38,655 bases of DNA from Bradyrhizobium sp. (GCF_030646015.1 NZ_JAUSLT010000199.1:1-38655), one strand, 5' to 3'; positions 24,307 through 33,177 are shown, counted from the stretch's first letter. Translations and numbers: made by a program. The notes: a model not told the origin generated them from the letters alone.

Positions 24307-25011
24307 CTATTTCCGTGTGAAAGCATCCCTGGAATCGATGACCTCGCCGGTCCGCACTCCCGCGGCCTGGAGCGCCTTTTCCGCCGCCTTGCCCGCCGCA
24401 TCGTCAGCGCCATTCAACCACGGCAATCTGGCCTCGATGCCGCGGGTCACGGGATCGCCCAGCGGACCGCCGAAATCGAGCGGCCAGACGCCATTCGGCA
24501 GCACCTCGGCCGAAATGCCGCGGAGCCGGATGCCCTTCCCCAGCACGCTCTCGATATTGTCGGGTTGCACCCGGCGTGCGGAAGCGGGATCGGCGGGATC
24601 GGTAAAGCTGACCAGCACCGGGATCACCTCCCCCGTCACGGGCACTGTGCCGGTCATTCGGCTCATCTGGTTGAACGACACATTGCGTCCCGCGGCCTTG
24701 TAGGCGCGCAATGCCACGTAGTTGATCTCGTCAAGTTCGAGCGATTTGTCGATATGCGCCAGCAAGGCCACCAGGTTCTTGCCGCCGCCGAGATCGACGA
24801 ACACGGCATCGCCTTTGGTGCTGGTCTTGCCGCCGCGGCTGTAGCTTCGGTCGGGATGGACCGCCATGATGCCGGAGGCGGATTTGACGCCTTCGGGCGT
24901 CTCCACCTCGAGCGTCAGGCGGTATTTGTGATTGGGCCGGTTGATCCTGATCTGGTCGCCGATGACAAGCGCGGCCAGCAACAGCAGCGGACCGACGTAT
25001 TTGAAGTTCAT
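24307..25011 (-). CDS. Membrane-anchored periplasmic protein of unknown function
   Basis: Protein of 234 residues from ATG 25011 (GAGGG nine bases upstream). One N-terminal hydrophobic segment (KYVGPLLLLAALVIGDQI) acts as an anchor; the rest is soluble and beta-rich, with YRLTLEVETPEGVKSASGI and FVDLGGGKNLVALLAH. No catalytic motif was recognised. Divergent from the AI-2E-family permease. I cannot assign a function. Confidence 0.75.
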   Translation of the reverse strand: MNFKYVGPLLLLAALVIGDQIRINRPNHKYRLTLEVETPEGVKSASGIMAVHPDRSYSRGGKTSTKGDAVFVDLGGGKNLVALLAHIDKSLELDEINYVALRAYKAAGRNVSFNQMSRMTGTVPVTGEVIPVLVSFTDPADPASARRVQPDNIESVLGKGIRLRGISAEVLPNGVWPLDFGGPLGDPVTRGIEARLPWLNGADDAAGKAAEKALQAAGVRTGEVIDSRDAFTRK

Positions 25012-25160
25012 ACCGATCATCCCTCGCCGACCCGCGGCCGGATCCTGCGCCCCGCTTTGCACAACCGACGCGCCAGCGTCAAACCGGCGCCTTCCGCGCT
25101 TGATCCCGGGCGCATTTCGCACAAGAGTGCCGCCGGAAATCGGTTTGAGGGGGAATCAAC

Positions 25161-26315
25161 GTGGCAGTCTCGGCTGACGATCGACTTCGGGCCCGCAACG
25201 ACCTGGCATGGTCGATATCGGTCGGCGGCATCGGCGTCGTCGCATTCGCAGCCCTGTTGCTGTTCGCCTGGCATTTCGCGGCGGCGCTGTTCCTGATTTT
25301 CGCCGGCATGCTGCTCGGCGTCGCGCTCAACGCGATGACCAGCCGGCTCGGCACCATCGTCAGGCTGCCGCAAGCGCTGCGGCTGACCCTCGTCTGCCTG
25401 GTGCTGGCGGGCATGCTGTCGGGCGTGGTGTTCCTCGGCGGCGCCACCATCGCGAAACAGGCCACCGTGCTGAGCGACACGATCAAATCGCAACTGGTCA
25501 ACGTCAAGGCGTTCCTGGAGAAGAACGGCATCGATACCAGCTATCTCGAGCTCGGCAATATCGGTGCGCCGACCGCTTCGTCGACCCAGGAAACGTCTGC
25601 AACGCCGGCAGCGCCGGTGCCGCATAATCTTCCGAGCGCGGGCGCCATCGCCTCCGGTGGCGGCGCCATCGTGAGCCAGACCCTGAAAGTGCTGCTCGGC
25701 ACCGTCAGTGCGGTCGGAAACTTCTTCATCGTGCTGTTTCTCGGACTGGCGTTCGCGGCGCAGCCCGCGGTCTATCGAAAAGGGCTGTTGTACATGGCCC
25801 CCGCGCGGCACCGCGCCCGCGCGACCGCGATCGTCGACCGCATCGGCGAAACGCTGGAGCGCTGGCTGATCGCGCAGATCGTCACGATGCTCGCGGTGTT
25901 CTTCGTCACCTGGATCGGCCTGAAGCTCATCGGCATCCAGAGCGCGTTCATTCTGGGGATCCAGGCCGGATTGCTGGCCTTTATTCCGACCATCGGTGCG
26001 CTGATCGGCGGCTTGATCGTGGTTCTGGCGAGCCTCGCCTCCGGATGGGTCGCAGGCGCCAGCGCGTTCGTGCTCTTCATGGGCGTCCACGCGCTGGAAA
26101 GCTACATCCTGACCCCGATCATCCAGCGTCACGCGCTGGATATTCCTCCCGCCACGCTATTCGCTTTCCAGATCCTGCTGGGCGTCGTGTTCGGCATCTG
26201 GGGCCTGGCGCTGGCGCTGCCGCTGATGGCGATCGCCAAGGTCATGATCGATCATTTCAAGGCGGAGAAAAGCCCGCCTGATTCGGCTACGGCCGGGTTC
26301 AAACCGCCGAGGTGA
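25161..26315 (+). CDS. AI-2E family transporter (putative permease)
   Basis: Polytopic inner-membrane protein of 384 residues. Two N-terminal helices, a helical periplasmic or cytoplasmic insert with a low-complexity segment (GAPTASSTQETSAT), and a block of C-terminal helices with GLLAFIPTIGALIGG and HALESYILTPII, the family signature. GTG start at 25161 has GAGGGGG seven bases upstream. Members export small molecules, in some cases autoinducer-2 or sodium; the substrate is unknown here. Its 3' end overlaps the convergent monooxygenase gene by 17 bases. Confidence 0.92.
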   Translation: MAVSADDRLRARNDLAWSISVGGIGVVAFAALLLFAWHFAAALFLIFAGMLLGVALNAMTSRLGTIVRLPQALRLTLVCLVLAGMLSGVVFLGGATIAKQATVLSDTIKSQLVNVKAFLEKNGIDTSYLELGNIGAPTASSTQETSATPAAPVPHNLPSAGAIASGGGAIVSQTLKVLLGTVSAVGNFFIVLFLGLAFAAQPAVYRKGLLYMAPARHRARATAIVDRIGETLERWLIAQIVTMLAVFFVTWIGLKLIGIQSAFILGIQAGLLAFIPTIGALIGGLIVVLASLASGWVAGASAFVLFMGVHALESYILTPIIQRHALDIPPATLFAFQILLGVVFGIWGLALALPLMAIAKVMIDHFKAEKSPPDSATAGFKPPR

Positions 26316-26601
26316 GCACCGTCTCGGTATGTTCGACCTCGGGCGGCGAGGCAAAATACTGCCCGACCAGCCCGCGCCATTCCGTGAAATTCTCCGAGCC
26401 GCGGAAATCGATGGTGTGGTTCTCCAGCGTTTCCCATTTGGCCATCAGGCGATAACGCTGCGGCTTCTCGATCGAGCGATGCAGTTCGAAGCCGAGAAAC
26501 CCCTTGGCGCGGCCGAAGGCTGCGCGGGCCCTGGCGACCGCCGCCTCAAAATCCTTTTCGGAGCCGGGCTTGATGTCGATCTGTGCGATTTCGGTGATCA
26601 T
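26299..26601 (-). CDS. Antibiotic biosynthesis monooxygenase (ABM) domain protein
   Basis: Small ferredoxin-like fold protein of 100 residues: MITEIAQIDIKPGSEKDFEAAV, GFLGFELHRSIEKPQRYRLMAKWE, then a helical end. This is the standard ABM pattern with the HRSxExPxRY strand. Such proteins are cofactor-free oxygenases or heme-binding dimers; no partner hints at a substrate. It overlaps the 3' end of the AI-2E permease gene on the opposite strand. Confidence 0.9.
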   Translation of the reverse strand: MITEIAQIDIKPGSEKDFEAAVARARAAFGRAKGFLGFELHRSIEKPQRYRLMAKWETLENHTIDFRGSENFTEWRGLVGQYFASPPEVEHTETVLTSAV

Positions 26602-26650
26602 CGGGGGCGGCCTTTCGCTGGAGAATGGACGTCTCTAGCGCAGCCGGTCG

Positions 26651-26678
26651 CAAAGAAAAAGGGCGCCTTGCGGCGCCC
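26651..26678 (-). terminator. Rho-independent terminator of the small membrane protein gene
   Basis: GGGCGCC and GGCGCCC with loop TTGC (26661-26678), then TTTTTCTTTG on the minus strand (26660-26651). It lies 26 bases after the stop of the gene at 26704-26940. Confidence 0.85.
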
Positions 26679-26703
26679 CGGCATATCAGTTTCGCGGCCA
26701 CAT

Positions 26704-26940
26704 TCAGCTGAACAGCAGCACGGTGCCTGCGACGATCAGGGTGCAGCTGGCGAACATCGCCAGCGGCCAGTGGCTGCGCGGTGCGCCGTAGCGGCCCTGC
26801 GCCCGTCGTTCGCTGATCAGCGCCGTCTCATATTCGTCCGACGTCGAGAACATGCAGGCGAATCCGCCGCGCGCCGATGCGGCTGCGGCTTCGAGCGACA
26901 TCAGGGCGGCGTTGGCGCGATGGCTGGGGGCTGTATTCAT
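26704..26940 (-). CDS. Small membrane protein, hypothetical
   Basis: Protein of 78 residues from ATG 26940 (or 81 from 26949; neither has a strong ribosome binding site). The N-terminal two thirds are soluble (NTAPSHRANAALMSLEAAAASARGG, then SERRAQGRYGAPRSH), ending in one hydrophobic helix WPLAMFASCTLIVAGTVLLF: a tail-anchored topology. The well-formed terminator right after it supports a real transcription unit. Function unknown. Confidence 0.65.
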   Translation of the reverse strand: MNTAPSHRANAALMSLEAAAASARGGFACMFSTSDEYETALISERRAQGRYGAPRSHWPLAMFASCTLIVAGTVLLFS

Positions 26941-26989
26941 GGGCAGCATGATATCGATGGAATGGTAAACGCAAGGTTACCGCCCGCGC

Positions 26990-28213
26990 TTACGCGGGTT
27001 GCGTAACCGCCGGCTTCGGCGCTTGACGCGAAATGCCCGCGGTCTTGCGCCGCCAGTTTTCCAGCGACAGCGGCAGCTCCTCCGCCGCCTCGACACGATT
27101 GCGGCCGCCGCGTTTGGCCTGATAGAGCGCGGTATCGGCCGCGGCCAGCAACACCTCGAGCTCGGTGCCGGCCGGGCCGCCGGCCACGCCGATGCTGACG
27201 GTGGTGTCGACCGGTCCGGTTTCGTCGACGATCCCCGAACCTTCAAACGCCTCGCGGACGCGTTCGGCGGCGACGACGCCCTCTTCCAGCGAACAGGGCA
27301 GCAAGGCGGCGAACTCCTCGCCGCCGATTCGTCCCGAAAGGTCGGAGATGCGCAGCCCGTTGACCACGACGGCGGCGAACAGCTTCAGAATCTCGTCGCC
27401 CGCCGGGTGGCCGAAGCGGTCATTGATCGACTTGAAATGGTCGATGTCGAAGATCATCACCGTGACCGGACGGCCGGCATTGGCCTCGCGGTCGATCACC
27501 CGCGAACACGCCTCGGCAAAACCGCGGCGGTTGAACATGCCGGTCAGGGGATCCATCGACGCCGCGGTCTTGTGCGCGGTCACCGCGCGGTCCGACACCA
27601 GCATGAAGATCACGAACACGGTGCCGACCGCGTAGAGCACGAGCTCGATGGAGAACACCGTCACCCAGATGCTGCCGGAGAACGTTGCATCATGCGCGTG
27701 CAGGAGATCGCCGAGCAGGATCGGCAGCATCAGCACGAAACCGTGCAGCATCGGCACCACGATGGCCGGCCAGCGCTTTTGCAGCGCCCTGCGCCGGTCC
27801 GACCACAGCTCGGTGGCGGTCAGCGCGGCATAGGCAGCGACGATGCCGGCGCCGATCGTCATGCGCATGGCGGAGGCTTCCGGCGCCAGCGTCATGACGG
27901 CGGCGATCCAGGCGATCGCGCCCAGCACCAGCCCCGGCCAATTCGGCTTGCGGCCGTGGAAGACGCGCGACGCGTTCCAGACCATGCCGCAGGCCACGAA
28001 GCCGACGGCGTTGAGCGCCAGCGAAAGCAGTTCGCCGAGCGCGCCGGCGGCGAGCGTCCACAGCGCGACGGATGCCGCGCCGAGCAGATAGGCGGTGCCC
28101 CACCATTTCAGCGCCGGGATGTTTTCCTGCTTGCCGAAAAACAGCAGCATGGCTCCCAGCATGGCCGCAACCATCGTGGCAACGAGATACAGCGTGGAAA
28201 TATCGAGCGACAT
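26990..28213 (-). CDS. Membrane-bound diguanylate cyclase (GGDEF)
   Basis: Protein of 407 residues that should make cyclic di-GMP from two GTP. About six transmembrane helices occupy the first 205 residues, with no recognised sensor fold. The GGDEF domain runs from MDPLTGMFNRRGF to ALYQAKRGGRNRV, with an active GGEEF and FDIDHFKSINDRFGH. An intact inhibitory I-site, RxxD (RISD), stands five residues before GGEEF, so product inhibition is expected. ATG 28213. It stands alone; the neighbouring genes are housekeeping, though the window's right edge carries exopolysaccharide genes that c-di-GMP often controls. Confidence 0.94.
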   Translation of the reverse strand: MSLDISTLYLVATMVAAMLGAMLLFFGKQENIPALKWWGTAYLLGAASVALWTLAAGALGELLSLALNAVGFVACGMVWNASRVFHGRKPNWPGLVLGAIAWIAAVMTLAPEASAMRMTIGAGIVAAYAALTATELWSDRRRALQKRWPAIVVPMLHGFVLMLPILLGDLLHAHDATFSGSIWVTVFSIELVLYAVGTVFVIFMLVSDRAVTAHKTAASMDPLTGMFNRRGFAEACSRVIDREANAGRPVTVMIFDIDHFKSINDRFGHPAGDEILKLFAAVVVNGLRISDLSGRIGGEEFAALLPCSLEEGVVAAERVREAFEGSGIVDETGPVDTTVSIGVAGGPAGTELEVLLAAADTALYQAKRGGRNRVEAAEELPLSLENWRRKTAGISRQAPKPAVTQPA

Positions 28214-28376
28214 GGTCCACCGGAAGTTTGTGATGCGCCGGCAGCCGGCGCGCTTGAAATCAGCCCCGCGCCGTCACCGTGGCGCACGCTAGTACCGCGC
28301 CTGTTCGAAATTCGTTTGCACGCATACGAAACTTTTCAGGAAAAACTGCGTCAACTGCTTGGCAAATACGCAGCAA

Positions 28377-28400
28377 AAAGGGCGCCCTGGGGCGCCCTTT
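28377..28400 (-). terminator. Rho-independent terminator of rplM-rpsI
   Basis: AAAGGGCGCC and GGCGCCCTTT form a perfect 10-bp stem with loop CTGG; on the minus strand the T-run TTTTTG follows. It lies about 40 bases after the rpsI stop. Confidence 0.9.
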
Positions 28401-28441
28401 GGTATTCCCGGCAGGCAGCATTCGCTGCCCGGTCGAAGCCA

Positions 28442-28918
28442 TCAGCGCTTCGAGAACTGGAACGACTTGCGGGCCTTGGCGCGGCCGTACTTCTTGCGCT
28501 CGACAACGCGGGAGTCGCGGGTCAGGAAGCCGCCCTTCTTCAGGACGCCGCGCAGATCCGGCTCGAAATAGGTCAGCGCCTTGGAGATGCCGTGACGCAC
28601 GGCACCGGCCTGGCCCGACAGACCGCCACCGGCGACGGTGCAGATCACGTCGTACTGGCCCGCGCGGGCGGCGGCGACCAGCGGCTGCTGGATCATCATC
28701 CGCAGCACCGGACGGGCGAAATAGACTTCGACCTCACGGGTGTTGACGATGACCTTGCCGGCGCCGGGCTTGATCCAGACGCGGGCAACCGCGTCCTTGC
28801 GCTTGCCGGTGGCGTAGGCGCGGCCCTGCTTGTCGACCTTCTTGACGTATTTCGGCGAATCCGGCGCGGCCGTCTTCAATGCCGACAACTGGTCGAGAGA
28901 CTGCATGGTATCGGACAT
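28442..28918 (-). CDS. rpsI: 30S ribosomal protein S9
   Basis: 158 residues. An N-terminal extension of about 35 residues typical of alphaproteobacteria precedes the S9 core: YATGKRKDAVARVW, GGGLSGQAGAVRHGISKAL, and the C-terminal KYGRAKARKSFQFSKR that reaches the P-site tRNA. The start ATG 28918 lies one base after the rplM stop, with GAGGG inside the end of rplM, so the two are translated from one message. Confidence 0.98.
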   Translation of the reverse strand: MSDTMQSLDQLSALKTAAPDSPKYVKKVDKQGRAYATGKRKDAVARVWIKPGAGKVIVNTREVEVYFARPVLRMMIQQPLVAAARAGQYDVICTVAGGGLSGQAGAVRHGISKALTYFEPDLRGVLKKGGFLTRDSRVVERKKYGRAKARKSFQFSKR

Positions 28919-28919
28919 C

Positions 28920-29384
28920 TTATGCGGCCCTCATGTTCTTGCGATTCATCGAAGCGACGTCGAGCGATTCGGGTTGCTGGGCTTCATGCGGATGCTCGGC
29001 TCCGGCATAGACGCGCAGATTGCCCATCTGCACCCGGCCGAGCGGGCCGCGCGGGATCATGCGCTCGATGGCCTTCTCGACCACGCGCTCGGGGAAACGA
29101 CCCTCGAGGATCGACTTCGCGGTGCGTTCCTTGATGCCGCCGATGAAGCCGGTGTGATTGTAATACACCTTGTTCTCGCGCTTGCGACCGGTCAGCACGA
29201 CATGCGCCGCGTTGATGATGATGACATGGTCACCGCAATCGACATGCGGCGTGTAGATCGGGAGATGCTTGCCGCGCAGGCGCGTGGCGACAATGGTGGC
29301 GAGCCGGCCGACAACCAGACCTTTGGCGTCGATCAGCACCCACTTCTTCGTCACCTCGGCGGGCTTGGCCGAAAACGTTTTCAT
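28920..29384 (-). CDS. rplM: 50S ribosomal protein L13
   Basis: 154 residues from ATG 29384 (MKTFSAKPAEV), the usual start for this group; an in-frame ATG at 29420 is less likely. Core features are KWVLIDAKGLVVGRLATIVA, the DHVIIINA strand and YNHTGFIGGIK. First gene of the rplM-rpsI operon with a good housekeeping promoter 56 bases upstream. Confidence 0.98.
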   Translation of the reverse strand: MKTFSAKPAEVTKKWVLIDAKGLVVGRLATIVATRLRGKHLPIYTPHVDCGDHVIIINAAHVVLTGRKRENKVYYNHTGFIGGIKERTAKSILEGRFPERVVEKAIERMIPRGPLGRVQMGNLRVYAGAEHPHEAQQPESLDVASMNRKNMRAA

Positions 29385-29439
29385 GTGAGGAAATCCGTGA
29401 AAAGGGGACATCAGGCGCATCAGCGCCGAACTGCGCGGT

Positions 29440-29468
29440 TTCTAGATGGCTCCACCGTACGCGTCAAC
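29440..29468 (-). promoter_or_regulatory. Housekeeping promoter of rplM-rpsI
   Basis: On the minus strand TTGACG (29468-29463), 17 bases, then TAGAAA (29445-29440). The -10 lies 56 bases before the rplM ATG. Good agreement with the alphaproteobacterial sigma70-type consensus. Confidence 0.65.
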
Positions 29469-29539
29469 GCCCATGACGCATAATTCTCCTAGCGAAAACA
29501 ATAGCTTATAAATATGGTGTTATATTACCGTCTAAAACC

Positions 29540-29968
29540 CTAAGGTTTTGGAATGGAATAGGTCGATGTCACATGGGCGATCGGATCGGGCGACGTTCCC
29601 GACAGCAGATTGACCTCGCCGACCGCCAGCCGCTTGCCGAGTTTCAAAAGCCGGGCTTCCGCGAGGATATCCTGGCCGGCCTGCCCCTTACGCAGAAAAT
29701 TGATGTTGAGGTTGGTGGTCACGGCGAGACCGATCGGGCCGATCGCCGAGAGCAGCACCACATACATGGCGCAATCGGCCAGCGCCATCAGCGTCGGCCC
29801 CGAAACCGTCCCGCCCGGACGAAGCATCCGCGCGCTGTAGCGCTGCCGCAGCAGGCAGGTCGTTCCGTCGGCGCTCTCGATGGTGGTGTCGCCGCTGCCG
29901 AAGGATTGTGGAAATTCGACACGAAGGAACTCCTCCAGCTCAGCCACGCTCATTTTCACAACTGCCAT
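29540..29968 (-). CDS. PaaI family thioesterase (hotdog fold)
   Basis: Acyl-CoA thioesterase-like protein of 142 residues. The hotdog core is visible: RYSARMLRPGGTVSGPTLMALADCAMYVVLLSAIG (central helix with the catalytic acid region GPTLMALAD), then LAVTTNLNINFLRKGQAGQDILAEARLLKLGKRLAVGEV. ATG 29968 has GGGAG five bases upstream. Divergent from the crotonase gene, suggesting a shared acyl-CoA theme, but the substrate is unknown. Confidence 0.9.
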   Translation of the reverse strand: MAVVKMSVAELEEFLRVEFPQSFGSGDTTIESADGTTCLLRQRYSARMLRPGGTVSGPTLMALADCAMYVVLLSAIGPIGLAVTTNLNINFLRKGQAGQDILAEARLLKLGKRLAVGEVNLLSGTSPDPIAHVTSTYSIPKP

Positions 29969-30053
29969 GTCGCTCCCGTTACGCTCCCGCCTGCCCTCGC
30001 CTCGCTGGGCTTGTTACATTATGGTGACGCACCTGCCCTAGTGGAAATTTCCG

Positions 30054-30878
30054 ATGCCCGCCCAAACCGCCCGCGCCGCTACGCCGCCATCCCCGATCCT
30101 GCTGCGCGAAACGGTTGGCAGCATCGCGGTGCTCACGCTCAACCGCTCCGCGGCCCGCAACAGCCTGTCGGAAGGCCTGATCGCCGAACTGCACGGCGCG
30201 CTCAACCAAATCCACGACGATGCCAGCGTGCGCGCGGTGGTGATCGCGGCCAACGGCCCGGCCTTCTCCGCCGGCCACGACATGAAGGAACTGACTGCCC
30301 GCCGCAGCGATGCCGATCGCGGCCGCGCCTATTTTGCCACCCTCATGAACGCCTGCAGCGCCATGATGCAGGCGATCGTGCAACTGCCGAAACCGGTGGT
30401 CGCCGCCGTGCAGGGCGTCGCCACCGCCGCCGGATGCCAGCTGGTGGCGAGCTGCGATCTCGCCGTGGCGTCGGAGGCCGCGACCTTCGCCACGCCCGGC
30501 GTCGATATCGGGCTGTTCTGTTCGACGCCGATGGTGGCTTTGTCGCGCAACGTCCCGCGCAAGCAGGCGATGGAAATGCTGCTGACCGGCGAGCCGATCG
30601 CTGCAATCACGGCGCGCGACATCGGCCTCGTCAACCGCGTCGTGGCCGCCGGCACCGAACGCGACGCCGCGATCGCATTGGCGCAGAAGGTCGCGCTGAA
30701 ATCCGCCTATACGATCAAGCTCGGCAAGGAAGCGTTCTACCGCCAGGCCGAAATGAACCTCGCTGAGGCCTATCGCTACGCGGCGGAAGTGATGACCGAG
30801 AACATGATGGCCCGCGACGCCGAGGAAGGCATCGGCGCGTTTATCGAAAAGCGTGCGCCGACATGGCAGGATAAATAG
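30054..30878 (+). CDS. Enoyl-CoA hydratase/isomerase family protein
   Basis: Crotonase-fold protein of 274 residues. The oxyanion-hole segments are GPAFSAGHDMKEL (about 63-75) and VQGVATAAGCQLVASCDLAVAS. The active-site region FATPGVDIGLFCSTPMVALSR differs from canonical hydratases and resembles the ECHDC3-type subgroup, where the reaction is not well defined. ATG 30054 lies about nine bases after GGAA. Followed by a repeat element and a CoA-binding protein gene on the same strand. Confidence 0.9.
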   Translation: MPAQTARAATPPSPILLRETVGSIAVLTLNRSAARNSLSEGLIAELHGALNQIHDDASVRAVVIAANGPAFSAGHDMKELTARRSDADRGRAYFATLMNACSAMMQAIVQLPKPVVAAVQGVATAAGCQLVASCDLAVASEAATFATPGVDIGLFCSTPMVALSRNVPRKQAMEMLLTGEPIAAITARDIGLVNRVVAAGTERDAAIALAQKVALKSAYTIKLGKEAFYRQAEMNLAEAYRYAAEVMTENMMARDAEEGIGAFIEKRAPTWQDK

Positions 30879-30882
30879 ACGC

Positions 30883-30983
30883 CTCATCCTGAGGAGCGGC
30901 GCCTTCGCCGCGTCTCGAAGGATGGCAACAGGCAGTGTGCCAGACGGTTCGAGACGCGCGAAGACGCGCTCCTCACCATGAGG
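30883..30983. repeat. Inverted intergenic repeat, CCTCAT-type (Bradyrhizobium REP-like)
   Basis: The left arm begins CCTCATCCTGAGGAGCGGCG and continues CGCGTCTCGAA; the right arm is its imperfect reverse complement, ending CTCCTCACCATGAGG. It fills the gap between the crotonase stop and the next gene, and its right end may supply the ribosome binding site of that gene. Similar sequences are scattered through Bradyrhizobium genomes; a remnant is near 15290. Confidence 0.75.
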
Positions 30984-31001
30984 AACCGGGAATTTTTCTG
31001 A

Positions 31002-31586
31002 ATGAACCACGACAATTACGACGACAATTACATCCGCGGCATCCTCAACGGCGTGAAGTCGATCGCCATGGTCGGCGCGTCGCCGGTCAATGTGCGGCCG
31101 AGCTATTTTGCGTTCAAATATCTGGCGCAGCGCGGCTATGACATGATTCCGGTCAATCCCGGTCATGTCGGCAAGAACCTGCTCGACAAGCCCTTCGTCG
31201 CCTCGCTCGCGGATATCGGCCGTCCCGTCGACATGATCGATATCTTCCGCAATTCGAGCCACATCATGCCTGTCGTCGAGGAGGCGCTGCGGCTCGATCC
31301 GTTGCCGAAGGTGATCTGGATGCAGCTCGGCGCCCGCGACGATGCCGCGGCGGCGAAAGCCGAGGCGGCCGGTATCAAGGTGGTGATGAACCGCTGCCCG
31401 AAGATCGAATATGGCCGACTGTCCTCGGAGATTTCCTGGATGGGCGTCAATTCGCGCACCCTGAGTTCGAAGCGCGCGCCGATGCCGACCCAGGGCATGC
31501 GGCTGTCGCTCAATCGAACGAGCCTCGGCGGCGGCGAGACCGCCGCGTCCGACCGCGCCGCGAAAAACAAGACCGACCCCGCCTGA
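31002..31586 (+). CDS. CoA-binding domain protein (YccU-like)
   Basis: Rossmann-fold protein of 194 residues. The family signature is VKSIAMVGASPVNVRPSYFAFKYL with MIPVNPGHVGKNLLDKP, then VDMIDIFRNSSHIMPVVEEAL and VIWMQLGARDDAAAAKAEAAGIKVVMNRCPKIEYGRL; the Cys in MNRCPKIE is conserved. The role of this family is unclear. The gene is directly upstream of metY on the same strand, an association common in this group from memory. The last 40 residues are low in complexity. Confidence 0.92.
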   Translation: MNHDNYDDNYIRGILNGVKSIAMVGASPVNVRPSYFAFKYLAQRGYDMIPVNPGHVGKNLLDKPFVASLADIGRPVDMIDIFRNSSHIMPVVEEALRLDPLPKVIWMQLGARDDAAAAKAEAAGIKVVMNRCPKIEYGRLSSEISWMGVNSRTLSSKRAPMPTQGMRLSLNRTSLGGGETAASDRAAKNKTDPA

Positions 31587-31819
31587 CGCCGATGCGAACC
31601 GAATCTTTTGAGAACGCGGCTCCGCGAAGCACGAGCATTCTCAATACCGGATGAGGCACTCGATCGCCTTGACGGCGGGCGCGCCTGCCGCGAATGTCCC
31701 CCGAACGGACGAGGCGGATTGCACCGCCTCGAACTACAAGACCGCACCTTGCCACTCGTCCTGCGCGGCGCCGCCAGGCTCCCACACCACAGCGACGGGC
31801 CCGCCAAAAAGGAAAAACG
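31587..31819 (+). other. metY leader region
   Basis: A 233-base spacer before metY with several stems: TGAGAA/TTCTCA near 31607-31643 and GAGGCGG/CCGCCTC with loop ATTGCA at 31711-31730. The SAM-II riboswitch, frequent before methionine genes in alphaproteobacteria, was looked for by its core pattern and not found. Whether it is a regulatory leader is open. Confidence 0.35.
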
Positions 31820-33100
31820 ATGACCGACCGCCTTCCGGGTTTCTCCACCCTCGCCGTGCATGCCGGCGCGCAGCCCGACCCCACCACCGGCGCGCGGGCG
31901 ACGCCGATCTACCAGACCACGTCGTTCGTGTTCAACGATGCCGACCATGCCGCCTCGCTGTTCGGCCTGCAGGCGTTCGGCAACATCTACACCCGCATCG
32001 GCAACCCAACCCAGGCGGTGCTGGAAGAGCGCATTGCCGCGCTCGAGGGCGGCACTGCCGCGCTGGCCGTGGCATCGGGACACGCCGCACAGGTGGTCGT
32101 GTTGCAGCAACTGCTGATGCCCGGCGACGAGTTCATCGCGGCGCGAAAACTCTATGGCGGCTCGATCAACCAGTTCACCCACGCCTTCAAGAGCTTCGGC
32201 TGGAACGTGGTGTGGGCCGATCCGGACGATGTCGCCAGCTTCGAGCGCGCGGTCACCCCGCGCACCAAGGCGATCTTCATCGAATCGATCGCCAACCCCG
32301 CCGGCTCCATCACCGATATCGAGGCGATCGCCGCGGTCGCCCGCAAGGCCGGCGTGCCCCTGATCGTCGACAATACGCTGGCGACGCCCTATCTGATCCG
32401 CCCGATCGACCACGGCGCCGACATCGTGGTGCATTCGCTGACCAAGTTTCTCGGCGGCCACGGCAACTCGCTCGGCGGCGTCATCGTCGACGCCGGCACC
32501 TTCGACTGGTCGAAGGACAACAAATATCCGATGCTGAGCGAGCCGCGCCCGGAATATCACGGGATCCGGATCCAGGAGACTTTCGGCAATTTCGCCTTTG
32601 CGATCGCCTGCCGCGTGCTCGGCCTGCGCGACCTCGGCCCGGCGATCTCGCCATTCAACGCCTTCATGATCCTGACCGGCATCGAGACGCTGCCGCTGCG
32701 GATGGCCAAGCATTGCGAAAATGCCAAGGCGGTGGCGGAATTCCTGTCCGGCCATCCGGCGGTGGCCGCGGTGAACTATTCCGGGCTCGCCGGCAACCCC
32801 TACAACAACCTCGCGCGCAAATACGCCCCGAAGGGCGCCGGTGCGGTGTTCACCTTCAGCCTCAAGGGCGGCTACGAAGCCGGCGTCAACCTGGTGTCGA
32901 ACCTGAAGCTGTTCTCGCACCTCGCCAATGTCGGCGACACCCGCTCGCTGGTGATTCATCCGGCCTCGACCACGCACAGCCAGCTCGACGATGCCGCCAA
33001 GATCAAGTCGGGCGCCGCTCCCGACGTGGTGCGGCTGTCGATCGGCATCGAGGACAAGGAAGATCTGATCGCCGATCTCGAGCAGGCGCTGACGGCGTAG
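31820..33100 (+). CDS. metY: O-acetylhomoserine aminocarboxypropyltransferase (sulfhydrylase)
   Basis: PLP enzyme of the Cys/Met-metabolism family that makes homocysteine from O-acetylhomoserine and sulfide. The 426 residues match MetY rather than the shorter MetZ. PLP binding Lys209 is in VVHSLTKFLGGHG; other signatures are TPIYQTTSFVF, YTRIGNPTQAVLEERIAALEGG and the MetY-type insertion FDWSKDNKYPMLSEP. I use ATG 31820 (AAGGA upstream); the frame is open further upstream without similarity. A strong terminator follows. Confidence 0.95.
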   Translation: MTDRLPGFSTLAVHAGAQPDPTTGARATPIYQTTSFVFNDADHAASLFGLQAFGNIYTRIGNPTQAVLEERIAALEGGTAALAVASGHAAQVVVLQQLLMPGDEFIAARKLYGGSINQFTHAFKSFGWNVVWADPDDVASFERAVTPRTKAIFIESIANPAGSITDIEAIAAVARKAGVPLIVDNTLATPYLIRPIDHGADIVVHSLTKFLGGHGNSLGGVIVDAGTFDWSKDNKYPMLSEPRPEYHGIRIQETFGNFAFAIACRVLGLRDLGPAISPFNAFMILTGIETLPLRMAKHCENAKAVAEFLSGHPAVAAVNYSGLAGNPYNNLARKYAPKGAGAVFTFSLKGGYEAGVNLVSNLKLFSHLANVGDTRSLVIHPASTTHSQLDDAAKIKSGAAPDVVRLSIGIEDKEDLIADLEQALTA

Positions 33101-33141
33101 AAATGATGCGTCTCCGGATGCAGCCTGTATGCGCGCAAACG

Positions 33142-33177
33142 AATGGGCCCGGCACCAAGTGCCGAGCCCATTTTTTC
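33142..33177 (+). terminator. Rho-independent terminator of metY
   Basis: AATGGGC-C-CGGCAC and GTGCCG-A-GCCCATT around the loop CAA, followed by TTTTT. It lies 41 bases after the metY stop and 15 bases from the convergent small gene's stop; the T-run favours the plus strand. Confidence 0.9.

Noticed and set aside
26999..29134. Plus-strand open frame of 711 codons over the diguanylate cyclase and rpsI
   Set aside because: It is a shadow of genuine minus-strand genes (GGDEF and S9 proteins clearly readable) and crosses a terminator.
31587..31819. SAM-II riboswitch before metY
   Set aside because: The conserved core (a GATTT-type loop pairing with a downstream AGCTAAA-type strand) could not be found by eye.
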